The notes: generated from the letters alone by a model not told the origin. A stretch of 64,000 nucleotides of DNA from Helianthus annuus (GCF_002127325.2 NC_035439.2:145034709-145098708); one strand, 5' to 3'. Numbered from the stretch's first letter, positions 1 through 11,331 are shown. Numbers and translations are program-made.

Positions 1-898
1 GTTTGCCCATTTCGCTCAAAGTGTGCTTGTTGCACGGATGTAACTCTTGAAGGTTCAGGAGTCAGGGCTGCTGATGTGCGGGCGCGTAGATTCCGTTCCT
101 TCTTTTTTCTGAAGAAGTTGTTCATGCACCCTCTGTGGTTGTGAACCGGACAGGAGGGATTTGAAGCTTGAAGAGAATGAAGGCAATGCGCTTTGCCTGT
201 TCCTGAGATGCGGTTCAGTCCAAAGAACAACACTGGTTCTGAGTATCTGACACATCTGAATGGGTTCATGTGTGTCACTTCCGCATATTTCACGTGTGCT
301 CGTGAGTGATGCGGAAAAGGTAATATATCCCTTTATAGTATAGATAGATATATTTCTACCTATTTTTAGGGTATATAAAAAAACGACATGCGGTATGGGT
401 TATGGTGCTGTAAACCAGTAAAACCGCATGCCGCTTAGGTTTTTTGGATAATGTTGTCGCTTTTTCTTGCCTACGTGGCTTGATCGCACGTGTGAGTTGG
501 TAGAAGTTGGTGAGACGTTTCTGCATGTGCTGAAATGAAAGGACATTTGCACTGCCCGAGGCATTAAATGCACTGTAGCAGGGAGTGTAAACGTCTTCTT
601 TGTCAGGCGCGTGGGCGGCCACGCGCGCGTGATAACCGTCAGCTAAAACGGCGCTCGACACGTGTTGTTGCAAGATACGCTCTTTTTGAACGTGATGATT
701 TGCTTTCTCCCTCCGCATTAATTGCGATGGGTATATAAGGGGAAAACCGTTTGTGGTTTCCTCTCACTTGGTCGAAAATTCAAAAAATTTGCCGTTTGAG
801 AGAAAGTTGTCATCTGTCTTCTCCGACGATTTTTTCTGAAATTCCGGTGAGGTTTCTAGTGTTTCTGTTCACCATCTTCTGTTTCTTTGATATTTTTG
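1..898. other. Non-coding spacer and upstream region of the antisense gene
   Basis: No supported gene. This stretch lies between the start of the antisense gene at 899 and the 3' LTR expected left of the window; it shows no match to the 5' LTR at 10526-11331. It holds a G-box core CACGTG at 659-664, a second ACGTG-containing stretch near 493, and a TATA box at 732-739, so it probably serves as the promoter of the antisense gene. An open frame on the minus strand at 356-718 has no recognisable domain and is treated as chance. Confidence 0.6.
732..739 (+). promoter_or_regulatory. TATA box of the antisense gene
   Basis: TATATAAG lies 160 bp before the ATG at 899, in GC-richer surroundings than most of the window. 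A start of transcription near 760-770 would give a 5' leader of roughly 130 bases. The element's own LTR promoter points the other way, so this would be an independent promoter (inference). Confidence 0.55.
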
Positions 899-3800
899 AT
901 GGCTGAACCATCTAGTCCACATAATGTGGAGGGTGAAAACCCTGAACAGCCTTTAGTGGCCGAAGAAGAAGACGAGGATGATGATGTTGATGTTCCCGGT
1001 GGTGGGTTACCGGTGTTGAAGTGGACGAAAGGTAGTTTTAAAACCCTGATGGCCACTGTTCAGATGGCCAAAGACTGGAATGCTACTTACCCACAAGTGG
1101 GGGACACCGGTGCCGATGCTCCGGTGGGTTATATAACCTTGTGGGCGGATTTTTTCACCCACGGTAACCTTAGGTTGCCGGTGACGGTGTTTGTGGCGGA
1201 GGTATTGGAGTATTATCACCTCCATATCTCCCAGCTTAGTCCTTTCGGAATGTTCCGAATTCGGAATTTTGAGTACACATTCCGTGCCCATGGCCTGCCC
1301 ATTTCAGTGGAGAATTTCCGGCGTTTCTACCAGTTGACGGTGAACACCGGTTTTTTCTCGTTCACTCAAAGGCATGGGAGTCTGAAGTTGATGACACCCC
1401 CTAAGGGTGTGACAGGCTGGAAGAAGAGGTTCTTCTACGTGAAAGCCTGTGCGGTCTATGCTAACATGTCTTTCAGGAACGTCGATGTTGGAGTTTCCGA
1501 TGAAGATATTCCTGTTGCTTCCGCGAAAACCGCGGACTGGTTCTCTAGGCTGCGGCCTATTGAACTCAAGAAGTTGGATAATGACCAACTATGGATATTG
1601 CGGATGATGCTCTCTAGACCGGATAGGAAGGAAAGGCCCGTGTTGCGGGAACAGGGTGGTGGTAAGCTCGTTACCCTTTGTTATTTTCCTTATTTCCTAA
1701 GCCTTTGTGATAACCTGCATGCATGTATCAGCGAATGCGGTTGGCTTGTGGAGGATGTTTGAGCCTGATTTCAAGGGCCAGGTTGAACTGATCGCGGTTG
1801 AGCTGAAGAAAGGTTTCAACCTTGAAATTCTGAAGAACTTCCGCGTACCATCGAAAGCGGTGCTGGAAGCCCCGGTTCCGGGAGACGCAAGAGGTACGTC
1901 TTACGTGGCATTAGTTTTTTCAGTTTATCTTTTTGACTGGTTCTGTTGATTGTGTGAATCCAGGTGTCCTTGCGGATTTGGGGAAGTTTGAGAAACGCGT
2001 CCCTAAAAAGACTGTGGAGAAGAAAACGGTAAAAAAGACCGTGCGGGGTCGTGGTAAGGGGAGTGTTGAAGGCTCAGCTGCCCCTTCTTCCGTTTTCGAA
2101 GCCGCAGGTACCTATCAATCTTGTTCTCGGGGATATACCGATTACGTCGTAGTATCTGACACCCTTGAGGGTTTGGGTGTTATAGGTAGTGGTGCGGCCG
2201 CGGGTGGAACTGCTGTGGTTCCCCCCGTTGTTGGAGAGAAAAGGGGGCCAGAGCAGAAAGCTGCTGGTGGTGGTGGACCGAAGAGGCGGAGACTGCAGAC
2301 CAGGAGAGTTGCTCCGGTGCAGAAGAAACCTGCAGTTGCTGCTGGTAAGTATATCCCTTTTCCTTGTTTTGTATGTACCATGGGTGGGAAATACTCATTG
2401 AATACTCTTTGTATTGCAGAATCCCGAGATGCGGGGTATTCTTTTTTTGACATTCCTGCGTCTCCTCCGCACACCGCTGCCGCGGGTGCGGGTGTAACGA
2501 AAGAGACGGTCGCGCCCAAGGAGCCTGTGGCCCCTTTTGTTGGGCCAGTTCGTGATCCCCCTTTGGAGAAGACGGTGGAGGCGACTGTTGACCGGATTTT
2601 TGATACTGTGGACTCCTCTGACAATCTAATCTCTCCTGATGAGGGTGATGGATTGAACTTGAGGTTTTCAGATGCCGGTAAGCAGAAGTCTGATGCTGAG
2701 GTGCGGCAGCAGGATGCTGAGCCGCAGAAGTCTCCTGCTGGGGAGAAGGGTAGCGGCTCGTCTGCTGGTGATGCAGGTCACGACGGGCCTCCAATTCAGC
2801 CTGGGGAGTCTGAATTGGAGTATTACTACCGCACATATTCCCCGGGTCGCAGTATGGTGTATCACCGACCTCCCTGGACTGTTATGCAGGGGGATGATAT
2901 CTCAAATGACCCTGCGGCCAGCAAGGAGATTCTGGGTGGTCTGGGCACCCCTTTTGAAGTTGAGCGTGCCCGTGCCGCACCCCGAGAGCTGCGTGTAAAC
3001 CAGCTCTCGTCAATGCTGGTAGGTACTTCCATCGTGGCTAATGCCATTTTGGAAGATTATAAGGTGCTGGGCCGCCGCGAGGAGGAGGCTGCTCGTATGC
3101 GGGCGGAAGCCGAGAAGTTGGTCGAGGCTGCTCGTGCGGGTGCGGAGCAGCTCGAGAAGGATAAAGCTGCTTTTGAGAAGCAGAAGCAGACTTCTGAACG
3201 GGCTGCCGCTGCCCAGCTGAAACAGGTGCGTACCCTTGCTAAACTTCTTGCTGATGAGCGCAAAAGTTGGAATGAAAAAATGTCCAATGAGCGCAAGAAG
3301 TGGAATGCATCATGGGCTAAGCAGAATGACATTCTGTTTCATGCTCGGCAGGAGCTGACAAATGCCAAGGCAGCGAATGCTACCTTGAGTCAAGAGAAGG
3401 CTGCGGCTGAGGCCATTTCTGTGAAGGCGCTGCAGGCGAAGGCCGACGCCTTGAAGGCCCTTGAAGAGGCCGAAGCAGCCGGGGCTCGTGCCTCAAAGGC
3501 CCTTGAAGAGGCCGCGGAGAAGGAGAGCCGTTCTTCCAAGGCTCTGGAAGAGTTGAATGCGGAGCGCATTCGTTTGGATAAGGTTGTTTCCAGCCTTCAG
3601 GTATGTTTCGTTACCTCTGTTTTGATATTTCCTTTATTGTTTTGAAAATGTTTATCGGGTGAACCGTTTGCTGTTCTTGTAACAGGCTGAGGTTCAGGCC
3701 CGGGCGGTTGCGGTTACGGACCTTACTGCCCGCGTGTCTGATGCGGAGAAGCGAGCCGACGCTGCCGTTGAGGCCAAGGATGTCTTGGTGTCCTCTTTTA

Positions 3801-4276
3801 ACCAGCTGGAAGCTGACCGTGAGTGGCTGCGGACTCACGGCATTGCGCGTGTAAGTGTCCATTGTCTTTACATTTGCTTGGATTAGCACGCAAGACTTAT
3901 GATCTTTTTACTGCAGATTGTCGAGGCTATAATGAATGCCCCTGAGACCTCATCTGGATTGGACCTGGTCAAGGAACGTGCGCGCGAGGCTGGCTTCAAG
4001 GCTGGTTTTAACCGCTGCATTGGGCACATCAATGTACTATCCGCAGGCGGTTATACCGATCAGGCATCCGGGTTCCGTGATGTGGATACCGAGGGTCGTC
4101 TGAAAGCGGCCGTAGCCTCCTTTTACGATACGCCCCTTGCCTGTGTAGGGGAGCTGGACGAGTGTTTGGAGGTTGCGGACTATGTCGACCGCTTGCGGAT
4201 GCTTTATCCGGATGTGGAAGAGGCAGAACCCGCTGGTGGTGTCGGAGGCGACGCGGGGACCAGCGGTTCAAAATAG
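899..4276 (+). CDS. Antisense gene of Tat element: 'putative gypsy type transposon' protein, six exons
   Basis: I place exons at 899-1661, 1732-1893, 1964-2344, 2420-3600, 3686-3850 and 3917-4276. All introns have GT..AG ends and phases that join into one open frame of about 1003 residues. The N-terminus is acidic (about residues 25-33). Residues ~60-235 match the plant family called Transposase_28 / putative gypsy type transposon, with a core reading VFVAEVLEYYHLHISQLSP. Basic stretches follow (KKTVEKKTVKK, then KRRR near 414) that could act as nuclear signals, then a Pro/Gly/Ala-rich linker and a long Glu/Lys/Ala coiled coil (~640-880). Related proteins are known as antisense ORFs of Tat elements, but their function is unknown. 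It converges with gag-pol, whose end is at 4942. The start is the first ATG after the TATA box. A shorter exon 3 (GT at 2107) cannot be excluded. Confidence 0.8.
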
Positions 4277-4451
4277 GGTTTAGGTTGGCTAGTGTGCCTC
4301 CTTTTTTGTATTCCTCTTGTATAGAATAGGAACTTTATGTAAATTCCGTAAGCATCATGTGGATACTTGAATTTTTTGAATATAAAGTTTCTTTGTTCAG
4401 TTTGTACAAGTGTTTTTAATTCTTGCATGTCTGAACGTGTGTATGCGTAAT

Positions 4452-4684
4452 CTTTACCCATTTATGAACGGGGTCAAGTATACTCCATACTTTTGTTGTA
4501 TGGGTATGTATCAATTCTGTTATTTACCGTGTGAGGGTTTTTAGAATTGCGTAAACTTTGTAAAAGCTTATATTACCGGAACTCTACCCATTTGTGAATG
4601 GGGTCGAGTGTACTCCATACCTTTGTCGTATGAGTCCGCGTCAATTCCATTGTTTGCCTTTTTGGGCTCAGGAATTGTGTTTAA
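4452..4684. repeat. Diverged ~105-bp direct repeat between the convergent genes
   Basis: Units at about 4452-4556 and 4582-4684 share the pattern CTACCCATTTRTGAAYGGGG, then TACTCCATAC and GTCAATTC. They lie in the 665-bp gap between the 3' ends of the antisense gene and the integrase. Such a gap would hold transcript ends for both directions, but I see no clear poly(A) signal that decides it. Confidence 0.6.
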
Positions 4685-4941
4685 CAAAAACTTGTGTATC
4701 CGGCCGGATAAAACATGCAAGTCTGTTTGTCTTTTGCTGGCCTATTACAATATTTGTGTGTGGTTACCACTTTGTATGGGTATCATGAATGAAGATTTTG
4801 CCAATCTGTTTTTGGGATACCGCAAAGTGGAACACGCATTTGTAATAGTAATAACAAACAATAATGTAGAAAATTGCTTATTTATTTATTTGCAAATGGC
4901 CTGCGGCCCAATAGGTTACATAGAGAGTGTAGGAACATAGC

Positions 4942-7900
4942 TTACATATAGCAGCGTCTAAGCTGTTGTGCGTTCCATGTTCTGGCGATAGGTTCGCCCT
5001 CTAGTGTTTGTAACCTGTATGCGCCCTTCCCTAAGACCTCGCTGATGAGGTAGGGTCCTTCCCACTTGGGGGCAAGTTTTCCTGGGCGCTCGGCGTTAGA
5101 TGCCTCGTTGTCACGTAGGACGTAGTCCCCTGGATTGAAAGTACAAACGCGGACTCGCGCGTTGTAATACTTTTCCAGTTTGGATTTGTATTTGGCCTCG
5201 TTGATGGCGGCGTTCTCGCGCCTTTCTTCTAGGAGGTCCAAATCGATCCTACGTTCCCTGTTGTTGTCTAGCTTTTCGATAGCCAACATTCTAGGAGATG
5301 GGAGGCCCATTTCCGCGGGTATCACCGCTTCCGACCCGTAGACGAGGCTGAAAGGTGTTTCCCCGTTGCTTGTTTTTGGGCTAGTGCGGTGAGCCCATAA
5401 GATGCTTGGGAGTTCATCGACCCAGCCACGCCTGGCTGTTCCCAATCGTGCTTTGATTCCGTCGACTAGGACTTTATTTATACTCTCGACTTGGCCGTTC
5501 CCTTGCGGGTGTGCGACTGACGAGAATATGTGTTTGATGTTCAGCTCTTCTAGCCATTTTTGGAATTCGTCTGCAGCGAAGTTGGTGCCGTTGTCGGTAA
5601 CAATGTACATTGGTAAACCGAAACGGCAGATGATGTGCTCCCAAATGAACTTTCTTGTTATCATAGCAGTGGTTGAAGCGAGTGGTTTCGCCTCTACCCA
5701 TTTTGTGAAGTAATCAACCGCCACTATGATAAATTTAACTGCACCTGGTGCGTCCGGGAATGGTCCCACTACGTCGATCGCCCATTTTTGAAAAGGCCAT
5801 GCAGTAGTGACGGGGACCAGATTGTTTTTTGGCCGCAAAGTTTTTGGTGCATGGCGCTGGCAGTCCATGCATTTGCGTAATTCTTTGACGGCGTCCAGGT
5901 GCATGCCGGGCCAGTAATACCCGGCATTCATGATTTTTGCCACGACCATGCGTGGTCCGGCATGTATGCCGCATATGCCCTCATGTATCTCTCGGATAAG
6001 GTATGTGGCATCTTGTGGATTAACGCATCGGAGGAGCGGTCCGAGGTATGACTTTCGGTATAAGATACCGTCTCCCATTTGATAGTGGCACGCTTTGTAT
6101 TGCAACTTACGTGCCTCTGTTTTGCTCTCGGGAGTCACACCTGACTGAAGGTATGCGATAATTGGTGTCATCCATGACGTTGTTCCGTATTGGATGACGC
6201 TGATCTGGCGGAGAGGAACCGAAGGATTTTGCAAAATCTCGATACGTATCTCCTTTGCCAGGTGCTGGAAGCTGGTGGATGCAAGCTTTGATAGTGCATC
6301 CGCGGATTTGTTTTCGCTTCGATTAATGTGTCGAATATTGAATGAAGCGAATTTGGATTTTAGCTGCAGGGCTTGCTCGAGGTAGAGGATCATGATATCC
6401 CCTTTGGCGGCATAGTCGCCGCGTACCTGGCCCGCAACTAACAAAGAATCGACGTGCGCTTCCAGATGTTGCACGCCGATTTTGACTGCTAAATGTAGCC
6501 CGGCTAATAGTGCTTCATATTCTGCCTCGTTGTTCGTGCTTTTAAAATCGAGGCGGATGGCATATGTAAGCTCTTGGCCGTCAGGGCTGACGAGTCGCAG
6601 ACCTGCGCCCGCGCCTTCCTCGTTGGATGCACCATCGGTAAATAGTGCCCATACTTCTGAGGAGGGTGGTGGGGGCGCAGGATTTTGGGATTCTTCGCAT
6701 TCTTGGATGCGATCCGCTGGTACTTCAGCGGCGAAATCAGCTAAGATTTGGCCTTTGATGGCAGGGCGCGGTTTGTAATGTATTGTATGTGCGCCCAGCT
6801 CAATTGCCCATTTTGCTAATCTCCCAGAGATGTCGGGTTTGGATAGGATCGGGCCGATCCTGTAATTGGTTAGCACTGTGATGATGTGGTTTACGAAGTA
6901 GCGTCGTAACCGTCTTGAAGCATGTACCAGTGCTAGTACCAATTTTTCCATTATTGAGTATCTCGTCTCCGGGTCGTTGAGCATTTTGCTGATATAATAG
7001 ATGGGTGTTTGAACCCCCGCTCGTTCCACTATTAATACCGCGCCCACTGCGTTGTCTGCAGCGGATAGGTATAAGATGAGTGGCTCATCTTTGCATGGTG
7101 CGGTTAGTGTTGGGAGTTGTATCAAACACTCCTTCATTTCCTGGAAGGCCTTTTCGGCCTCTGTGGTCCACTGGAATTGTTCTTTCTTTGAACAGCTTCG
7201 CAGGGTCTTGATGAAAGGGTATGACTTGGCTGCGTGGTTAGCCAAGAACCTGTTGAGTGCCGCCAGCCTTCCGGCCAGGCGTTGCATATCTTTCATCGAT
7301 GCAGGCGATGGCATGCGCTCGATCGCCTGCACTTTTTCCGGGTTTACCTTGAATCCATCTTTGGTGACGATGAACCCAAGGAATTTGCCTTCTTCCATTC
7401 CAAACGAGCATTTCCCTGGATTGAGCTTCATGTTGACGCTTCGCAGAGTTTGGAATGTTCTGTCTATATCGGTGAGCATGGTATCTTCCTCCATGCTCAT
7501 GACGACCAGGTCGTCCATATAGATTTCGACACTTTTGCTTATTTGACCGCGGAAAGTGTCGTTCATCAGTTTCTGGTAGGTTGAGCCCGCGTTGCGCAAC
7601 CCAAACGGCATTTTTGTATAGCAGTAATTTCAGGTTGGGGTCCGGAATGCCGTTTTGTCTTCATCCTCAAGTGCCATTTGTACCTGGTGGTACCCTTTGT
7701 AGCAATCGAGGAAACACTTCCACCTAAATGGTGCGAGGTTATCGACCTTTTCGTCGATTTCTGGAAGCGCGTAACAATCCTTGGGGCAGGCCTTGTTAAG
7801 GTCCTTGTAATCGACGCACATGCGCCAGCCCCCGGATGGTTTTTCTACCATGACCGGGTTGGATAACCAAGTCTGGTACTTGACTTCCCGCAGTATACCT

Positions 7901-8343
7901 GCGGAGAGCAGTTCTTCGATCTGCTCTTGCATCGCCTGATTTTTAGCTGACCCAAGGTGGCGTTGGCCTTGGATCACTGGTTTGATACCTGGTTTGGTAT
8001 TCAAAAAGTGCTGCGCTATTTCACGTGGGACCCCTGTCATGTCTGCGGGAGTCCACGCGAAGATGTCTTGGTTCCTGAAGAGGAGCTCCTTCAGGTGCGC
8101 TCTGGTGGTCGAGGATAAGGCATGACCCAATGTGACCTTCTGTTCCGGATGCGTTGGGTTGAGAACCCATTTTTCCGGTTGGTCGACGGGGGTGGGCCTT
8201 GCGACCTTTGTCGGACGTGCTTCGTCCGTCATCATGACGTCCTTGCGGGCGTAGATGATTGCAACCCCCGATGCGGTTGGGAAACCAACCGCGGAGTGGG
8301 GGACGGATGTGATCATATTGAAATCTCCTTGGGAGGACGTCAT
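4942..8343 (-). pseudogene. pol: Tat pol: reverse transcriptase, RNase H, archaeal-type RNase H, integrase (one stop)
   Basis: The frame runs from 8343 to a TGA at 7632-7630 and continues in the same frame to 4942. The RT shows the FPTASGVAIIY-to-CVDYKDLNKACPKD stretch before the stop and YMDDLVV near 7510-7530 after it. A first RNase H region follows, then a second with FTDGASNEEGAG near 6640 and NNEAEYEALLAG, the archaeal-type copy typical of Tat. Integrase has an H-H-C-C finger (HEGICGIH to CMDCQRH), catalytic D in WAIDVVG, D in VTDNGTN, E in GQVES, and a GPY/F end (KWEGPYLI). The stop falls inside the RT palm, before MPFGL, so this copy cannot make a full polymerase without read-through. 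Its upstream end overlaps the gag-protease frame, from which it is shifted. Confidence 0.9.
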
Positions 8344-10468
8344 AATTGGAGGTGTGGGGTAAAACCATGAAGTTTACCTCCTCCGTCCGCGTGTGTTTAC
8401 CATTGGTAAGACGCACGGGAAATGTAATTTGACCTAGGGGAAAGACTGTTTCCCCTGCGAATCCGGCCAACGGGTAATCTACGGCTTGCAACCGATCTTT
8501 GTCCTCTTGGTCAAATTGATTGAAGCATTGCTCGTAGATTATATCGGATGTACTGCCCGGGTCAATGAACAAACGCTCGGTGCAGTAATGGGCCAGCTGG
8601 CCTGAAATGACGACGGCGCGTCTATCACGCGGTCCGCCTCGGACTTTTGGGAAGACGACTTGCTCGTCTTTCCAATCATTGTCCGGTCTTCGTGCCGCTT
8701 TGCGCGGCCTACCTTTGCCTCCGTAAATCATGTGGGTGGAAGCCACGTACATGGCTTTCTTCCCGGAGGAGGTACCTTCGTTGTGAGGGGTGATATGCTT
8801 GGTGGGCTTTTGTCCACCTGGTAAGAGGTGTTGTAGTTTCCCCTCTTTCAACGCCCGCTCAATCTCCAGCCGGAGACTGATGCAGTTGTTGGTGGTGTGG
8901 CCCGAGTCCTTGTGGTACTCACAGTATAGTGTGAGGTCCTGACTTTTCTTGGACTTCATTGGTTGGGCCGGTCGCAAGAATTGCGGATCTGCGAGGAGGA
9001 CCTCTCTTGGCGACTGGTTGATCTCGGTCCATTTGCGGTCCCGAGATTCTTTCCTTGGTGCCCGAGTGTCTCGGGCAGGGTTGTAGGATTGTGGGTCAAA
9101 CGTGTTGGGTTGCGGGAAATACGGTTTAGTAATATCCCGATTTCCTGCATCCCGGTTTCGTTTGTTGTTACGTTTGGACCCTTGGTGGGATGTTTCGGCT
9201 TGGGGTTTTGCCTTTTTGACGTGCGGTTCGAGCGACCGCTGTGTCTGGGCATATGTCTTGACTGCGGTCATGACATCCTCCCATTTTTTAGGCAAACCCT
9301 CCTTGCCAGAGATGGTCATGATCATCTCTCTGTCTTTGACGGCCCGAATAAAATGGTTTCGCGCCATTTGGTCCGCCACGTCGCCTATCTCTAGGCATTC
9401 TTTATTGTAACGGATGACGAATGCCTCGAGCGATTCGTCATCCCTTCGCCAGATGTTCATGACGTCCAGCGAATCGCGTTCGTGGCGTCGCTGCTGGCTG
9501 AAATGGGCGAGGAACTTGGCGCGCAAGTCCTCGAAAGAATCCAGTGATCCCACTGGCAAAGAATCAAACCATGCCCTCGCCAGACCGATAAGGGTCTGGG
9601 GGAAAAAATTGCACCAGGTGGGTTCGTCCCACCTGCCATTGACGCCTGCGCCTGTGAAGATGTTCATGTGGTCGTCCGGGTCGGTCGAGCCACTGTATTT
9701 CCCAATGTTGACTGGGAATTTTGTCGTTGTGATATCGGCGTTGGCGATGTGCGGGACGAATTTTGAATTTTCGGCCGCGGCCCTTGGCCTGTATGGTTCG
9801 TGCACAGGGCGCTTTGCCGCCCTGAGGTATGTAGTGCGGGGGTGACTGGGAGGAACATAGTTGCGTCCCCCCGGTCTGCTGTTGGTGTCGTGAGACTCCC
9901 CGCGGTAGGTTTGATCGTCAGGGTCGGTATGACCGTACCCTTCCGTGTAAGGTTGCGGGCCCAGTCGGCTCTGGATGCCTAGGCCGCGCCTGGAGGTTGA
10001 CCGCCTCCCATCTTCCCCATAGGGGCCCAGGCGGGTATGCACTGGCCCTCTGGAGCGGGACTCATATGAGGAAGTATCCTCATTGAGTGTATGGACCGAA
10101 CAGTAAGATGATCCACGGTCGTCATGTCGGCTTCTGGAAGCCGGACGTGAGTGTAACCTGCCATCGTATTGGAGTATACGGTTGGCGGGTGTGTGTTGTA
10201 TTGGAGTAGGCCCAGCTTGTACGTTTGCTTCCGTACAGGCGCGGTTGTAAGCCGCTATCAGCAGGTCAGTCTGCTGTTGGTACCAGGAGTGTAAGTCCAC
10301 GCCTGGTGGAAGCACAGTTGGGGCCTGTGATAAGTCGTGTCCGAACGCAAAGGATGGGATCCTTTGGGTGGACGTGCCAATGTGTCCGGGTTGGGGGGTC
10401 GAAGGGTGGACCCCTGTTGGGACCGGGGGATTTGGGTTATCCGCATTGGTGTTTTGGTTATCAGTCAT
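8021..10468 (-). CDS. gag: Tat gag-protease polyprotein, frameshifted near 8330
   Basis: From the ATG at 10468 the frame is open for 815 codons. The first ~240 residues are Pro/Arg/Ser-rich and low complexity. The retrotransposon gag domain lies at ~270-370 (FFPQTLIGLARAWFDSLP). A zinc-knuckle-like motif at ~516-530 reads CEYHKDSGHTTNNC, where the usual second Cys is His. The aspartic protease has LFIDPGSTSDIIY near 634, so the active-site triplet is DPG rather than DTG/DSG. About 80 residues later, near 8330, the meaningful frame jumps to the pol frame; the last ~100 codons here are out-of-frame. This start follows the primer binding site by about 40 bases. The frameshift sits in the end of the protease, where Tat elements normally read straight through, so I take it as damage rather than programmed shifting. 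Confidence 0.85.
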   Translation of the reverse strand: MTDNQNTNADNPNPPVPTGVHPSTPQPGHIGTSTQRIPSFAFGHDLSQAPTVLPPGVDLHSWYQQQTDLLIAAYNRACTEANVQAGPTPIQHTPANRILQYDGRLHSRPASRSRHDDRGSSYCSVHTLNEDTSSYESRSRGPVHTRLGPYGEDGRRSTSRRGLGIQSRLGPQPYTEGYGHTDPDDQTYRGESHDTNSRPGGRNYVPPSHPRTTYLRAAKRPVHEPYRPRAAAENSKFVPHIANADITTTKFPVNIGKYSGSTDPDDHMNIFTGAGVNGRWDEPTWCNFFPQTLIGLARAWFDSLPVGSLDSFEDLRAKFLAHFSQQRRHERDSLDVMNIWRRDDESLEAFVIRYNKECLEIGDVADQMARNHFIRAVKDREMIMTISGKEGLPKKWEDVMTAVKTYAQTQRSLEPHVKKAKPQAETSHQGSKRNNKRNRDAGNRDITKPYFPQPNTFDPQSYNPARDTRAPRKESRDRKWTEINQSPREVLLADPQFLRPAQPMKSKKSQDLTLYCEYHKDSGHTTNNCISLRLEIERALKEGKLQHLLPGGQKPTKHITPHNEGTSSGKKAMYVASTHMIYGGKGRPRKAARRPDNDWKDEQVVFPKVRGGPRDRRAVVISGQLAHYCTERLFIDPGSTSDIIYEQCFNQFDQEDKDRLQAVDYPLAGFAGETVFPLGQITFPVRLTNGKHTRTEEVNFMVLPHTSNYDVLPRRFQYDHIRPPLRGWFPNRIGGCNHLRPQGRHDDGRSTSDKGRKAHPRRPTGKMGSQPNASGTEGHIGSCLILDHQSAPEGAPLQEPRHLRVDSRRHDRGPT

Positions 10469-10506
10469 GATCTTGAGAGGGAGAGGGATGGATTAAAAAG
10501 TGCTAA

Positions 10507-10524
10507 AAGTAGCGGTGGGCGCCA
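10507..10524 (-). other. Primer binding site of the Tat element
   Basis: On the minus strand, one base after the LTR ends in CA (10526), the sequence reads TGGCGCCCACCGCTACTT. TGGCGCCCACCG starts are used by other plant gypsy elements as a tRNA-primed start of minus-strand synthesis. I cannot assign the exact tRNA. Confidence 0.7.
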
Positions 10525-10525
10525 A

Positions 10526-11331
10526 TGATGAAACAATGGTTAACCGGGCAGGGTTAACACACTGGTCTCGTCAAGAAGGGTTAATCCCTTCCTCTCGGAG
10601 ATCGCTGGCTGGGTCACCGGTGGATGATCTCCTGCACAAGGAAACAAGCCGTGACTCGTAACAAGGAGGATGGGGTGGGGGGTGCTCCTTGTTACCACTC
10701 TCCGGCGTGAGAATCAGTAGTTTGCTTGGGAAGCAAAGCAAGATAATAGTAGTAGTTAGAGGATTGTGAAGAGATACCTCAAACCTGGTTTGGGGTCGGT
10801 ATTTATAGCCGAGGAGTGAAGGAGGAGATTGATGGATGGGCTGACGACGAGCTGCACCGTTGCAGGTGTGTCAGTCTCGCCGGCCGTGGGGGTTACGCCA
10901 CGTCAGCCCATTGCTTTAATAGCTCTGACAGGGGACTGTCTTCGGCGCCACTTGCCTCGTGGTGTCAGCCACTTGCCTGGCGTGTCAGTCCACTTGTTGG
11001 ATATGCAGGGTGCGGTGCGAGCCGCATCGCTGCATGCGGTAACGTCTGAAGTTACCGCGTCTCCTACTTGTGATCAAGAAATACGCGAGATGCGGTGTTG
11101 GCCGCATCATCGTATGTGGAGACTATTTGCTCGCTTCCCTTGTCGTGACGAAAATGGCCATATGATGCGGTGCCAGCCGCATCGATATGCTCATCTTCTT
11201 TCGTACTTGGGTCAAGCTATTCATCTTCGAACCGAATGAGTTCGAAGGATGTGACCGCATGGGTGCGGTTTGCTTACTGGTAGGGGTTTGTTTGATGCGG
11301 GTAATGGTCGTTTTGGGACCATACCCCTTCA
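10526..11331 (-). repeat. 5' LTR of the Tat element (806 bp)
   Basis: On the minus strand it starts TGAAGGGGTATGG at 11331 and ends ..TCA at 10526, the standard TG..CA ends. The upper edge is fixed precisely because copia LTR sequence begins at 11332; the lower edge is fixed by the adjoining primer binding site. The matching 3' LTR is not in the window. The LTR contains several GATGCGGT..CCGCATC inverted pairs around 11090-11190. Confidence 0.85.
10800..10807 (-). promoter_or_regulatory. Probable LTR TATA box
   Basis: TATAAATA on the minus strand, within the 5' LTR and 332 bp before the gag ATG, is the best candidate for the U3/R promoter of the gypsy element. Confidence 0.5.

Larger units (their letters stand above)
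1..11331 (-). mobile_element. Tat-lineage Ty3/gypsy LTR retrotransposon, partial (3' LTR off window)
   Basis: Read on the minus strand the order is 5' LTR (11331-10526), primer binding site, gag-protease, RT, RNase H, a second RNase H, integrase, then an oppositely oriented gene and a spacer that runs off the left edge. A second RNase H of archaeal type and an antisense gene between integrase and 3' LTR are known marks of the Tat clade (Grande, Retand, Ogre relatives). The element sits inside the 5' LTR of the copia-like element: bases 11332 onward match the intact copia 3' LTR from 16694 onward. The 5-bp target duplication should therefore be AAGAC (11332-11336); its partner is left of the window. 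Gag-pol is broken by one frameshift and one stop, whereas the antisense gene is open. Confidence 0.9.

Noticed and set aside
356..718. 120-codon minus-strand frame in the promoter spacer
   Set aside because: No recognisable domain or codon pattern; it overlaps the TATA-bearing upstream region.
2142..2865. Long minus-strand frames opposite the antisense gene (160 and 218 codons)
   Set aside because: They mirror the GC-rich coding exon on the other strand, have no domain, and conflict with the spliced plus-strand model.
7630..7632. Programmed stop read-through in pol
   Set aside because: The TGA is in the middle of the RT domain, not at a gag-pol border, so a nonsense mutation is simpler.
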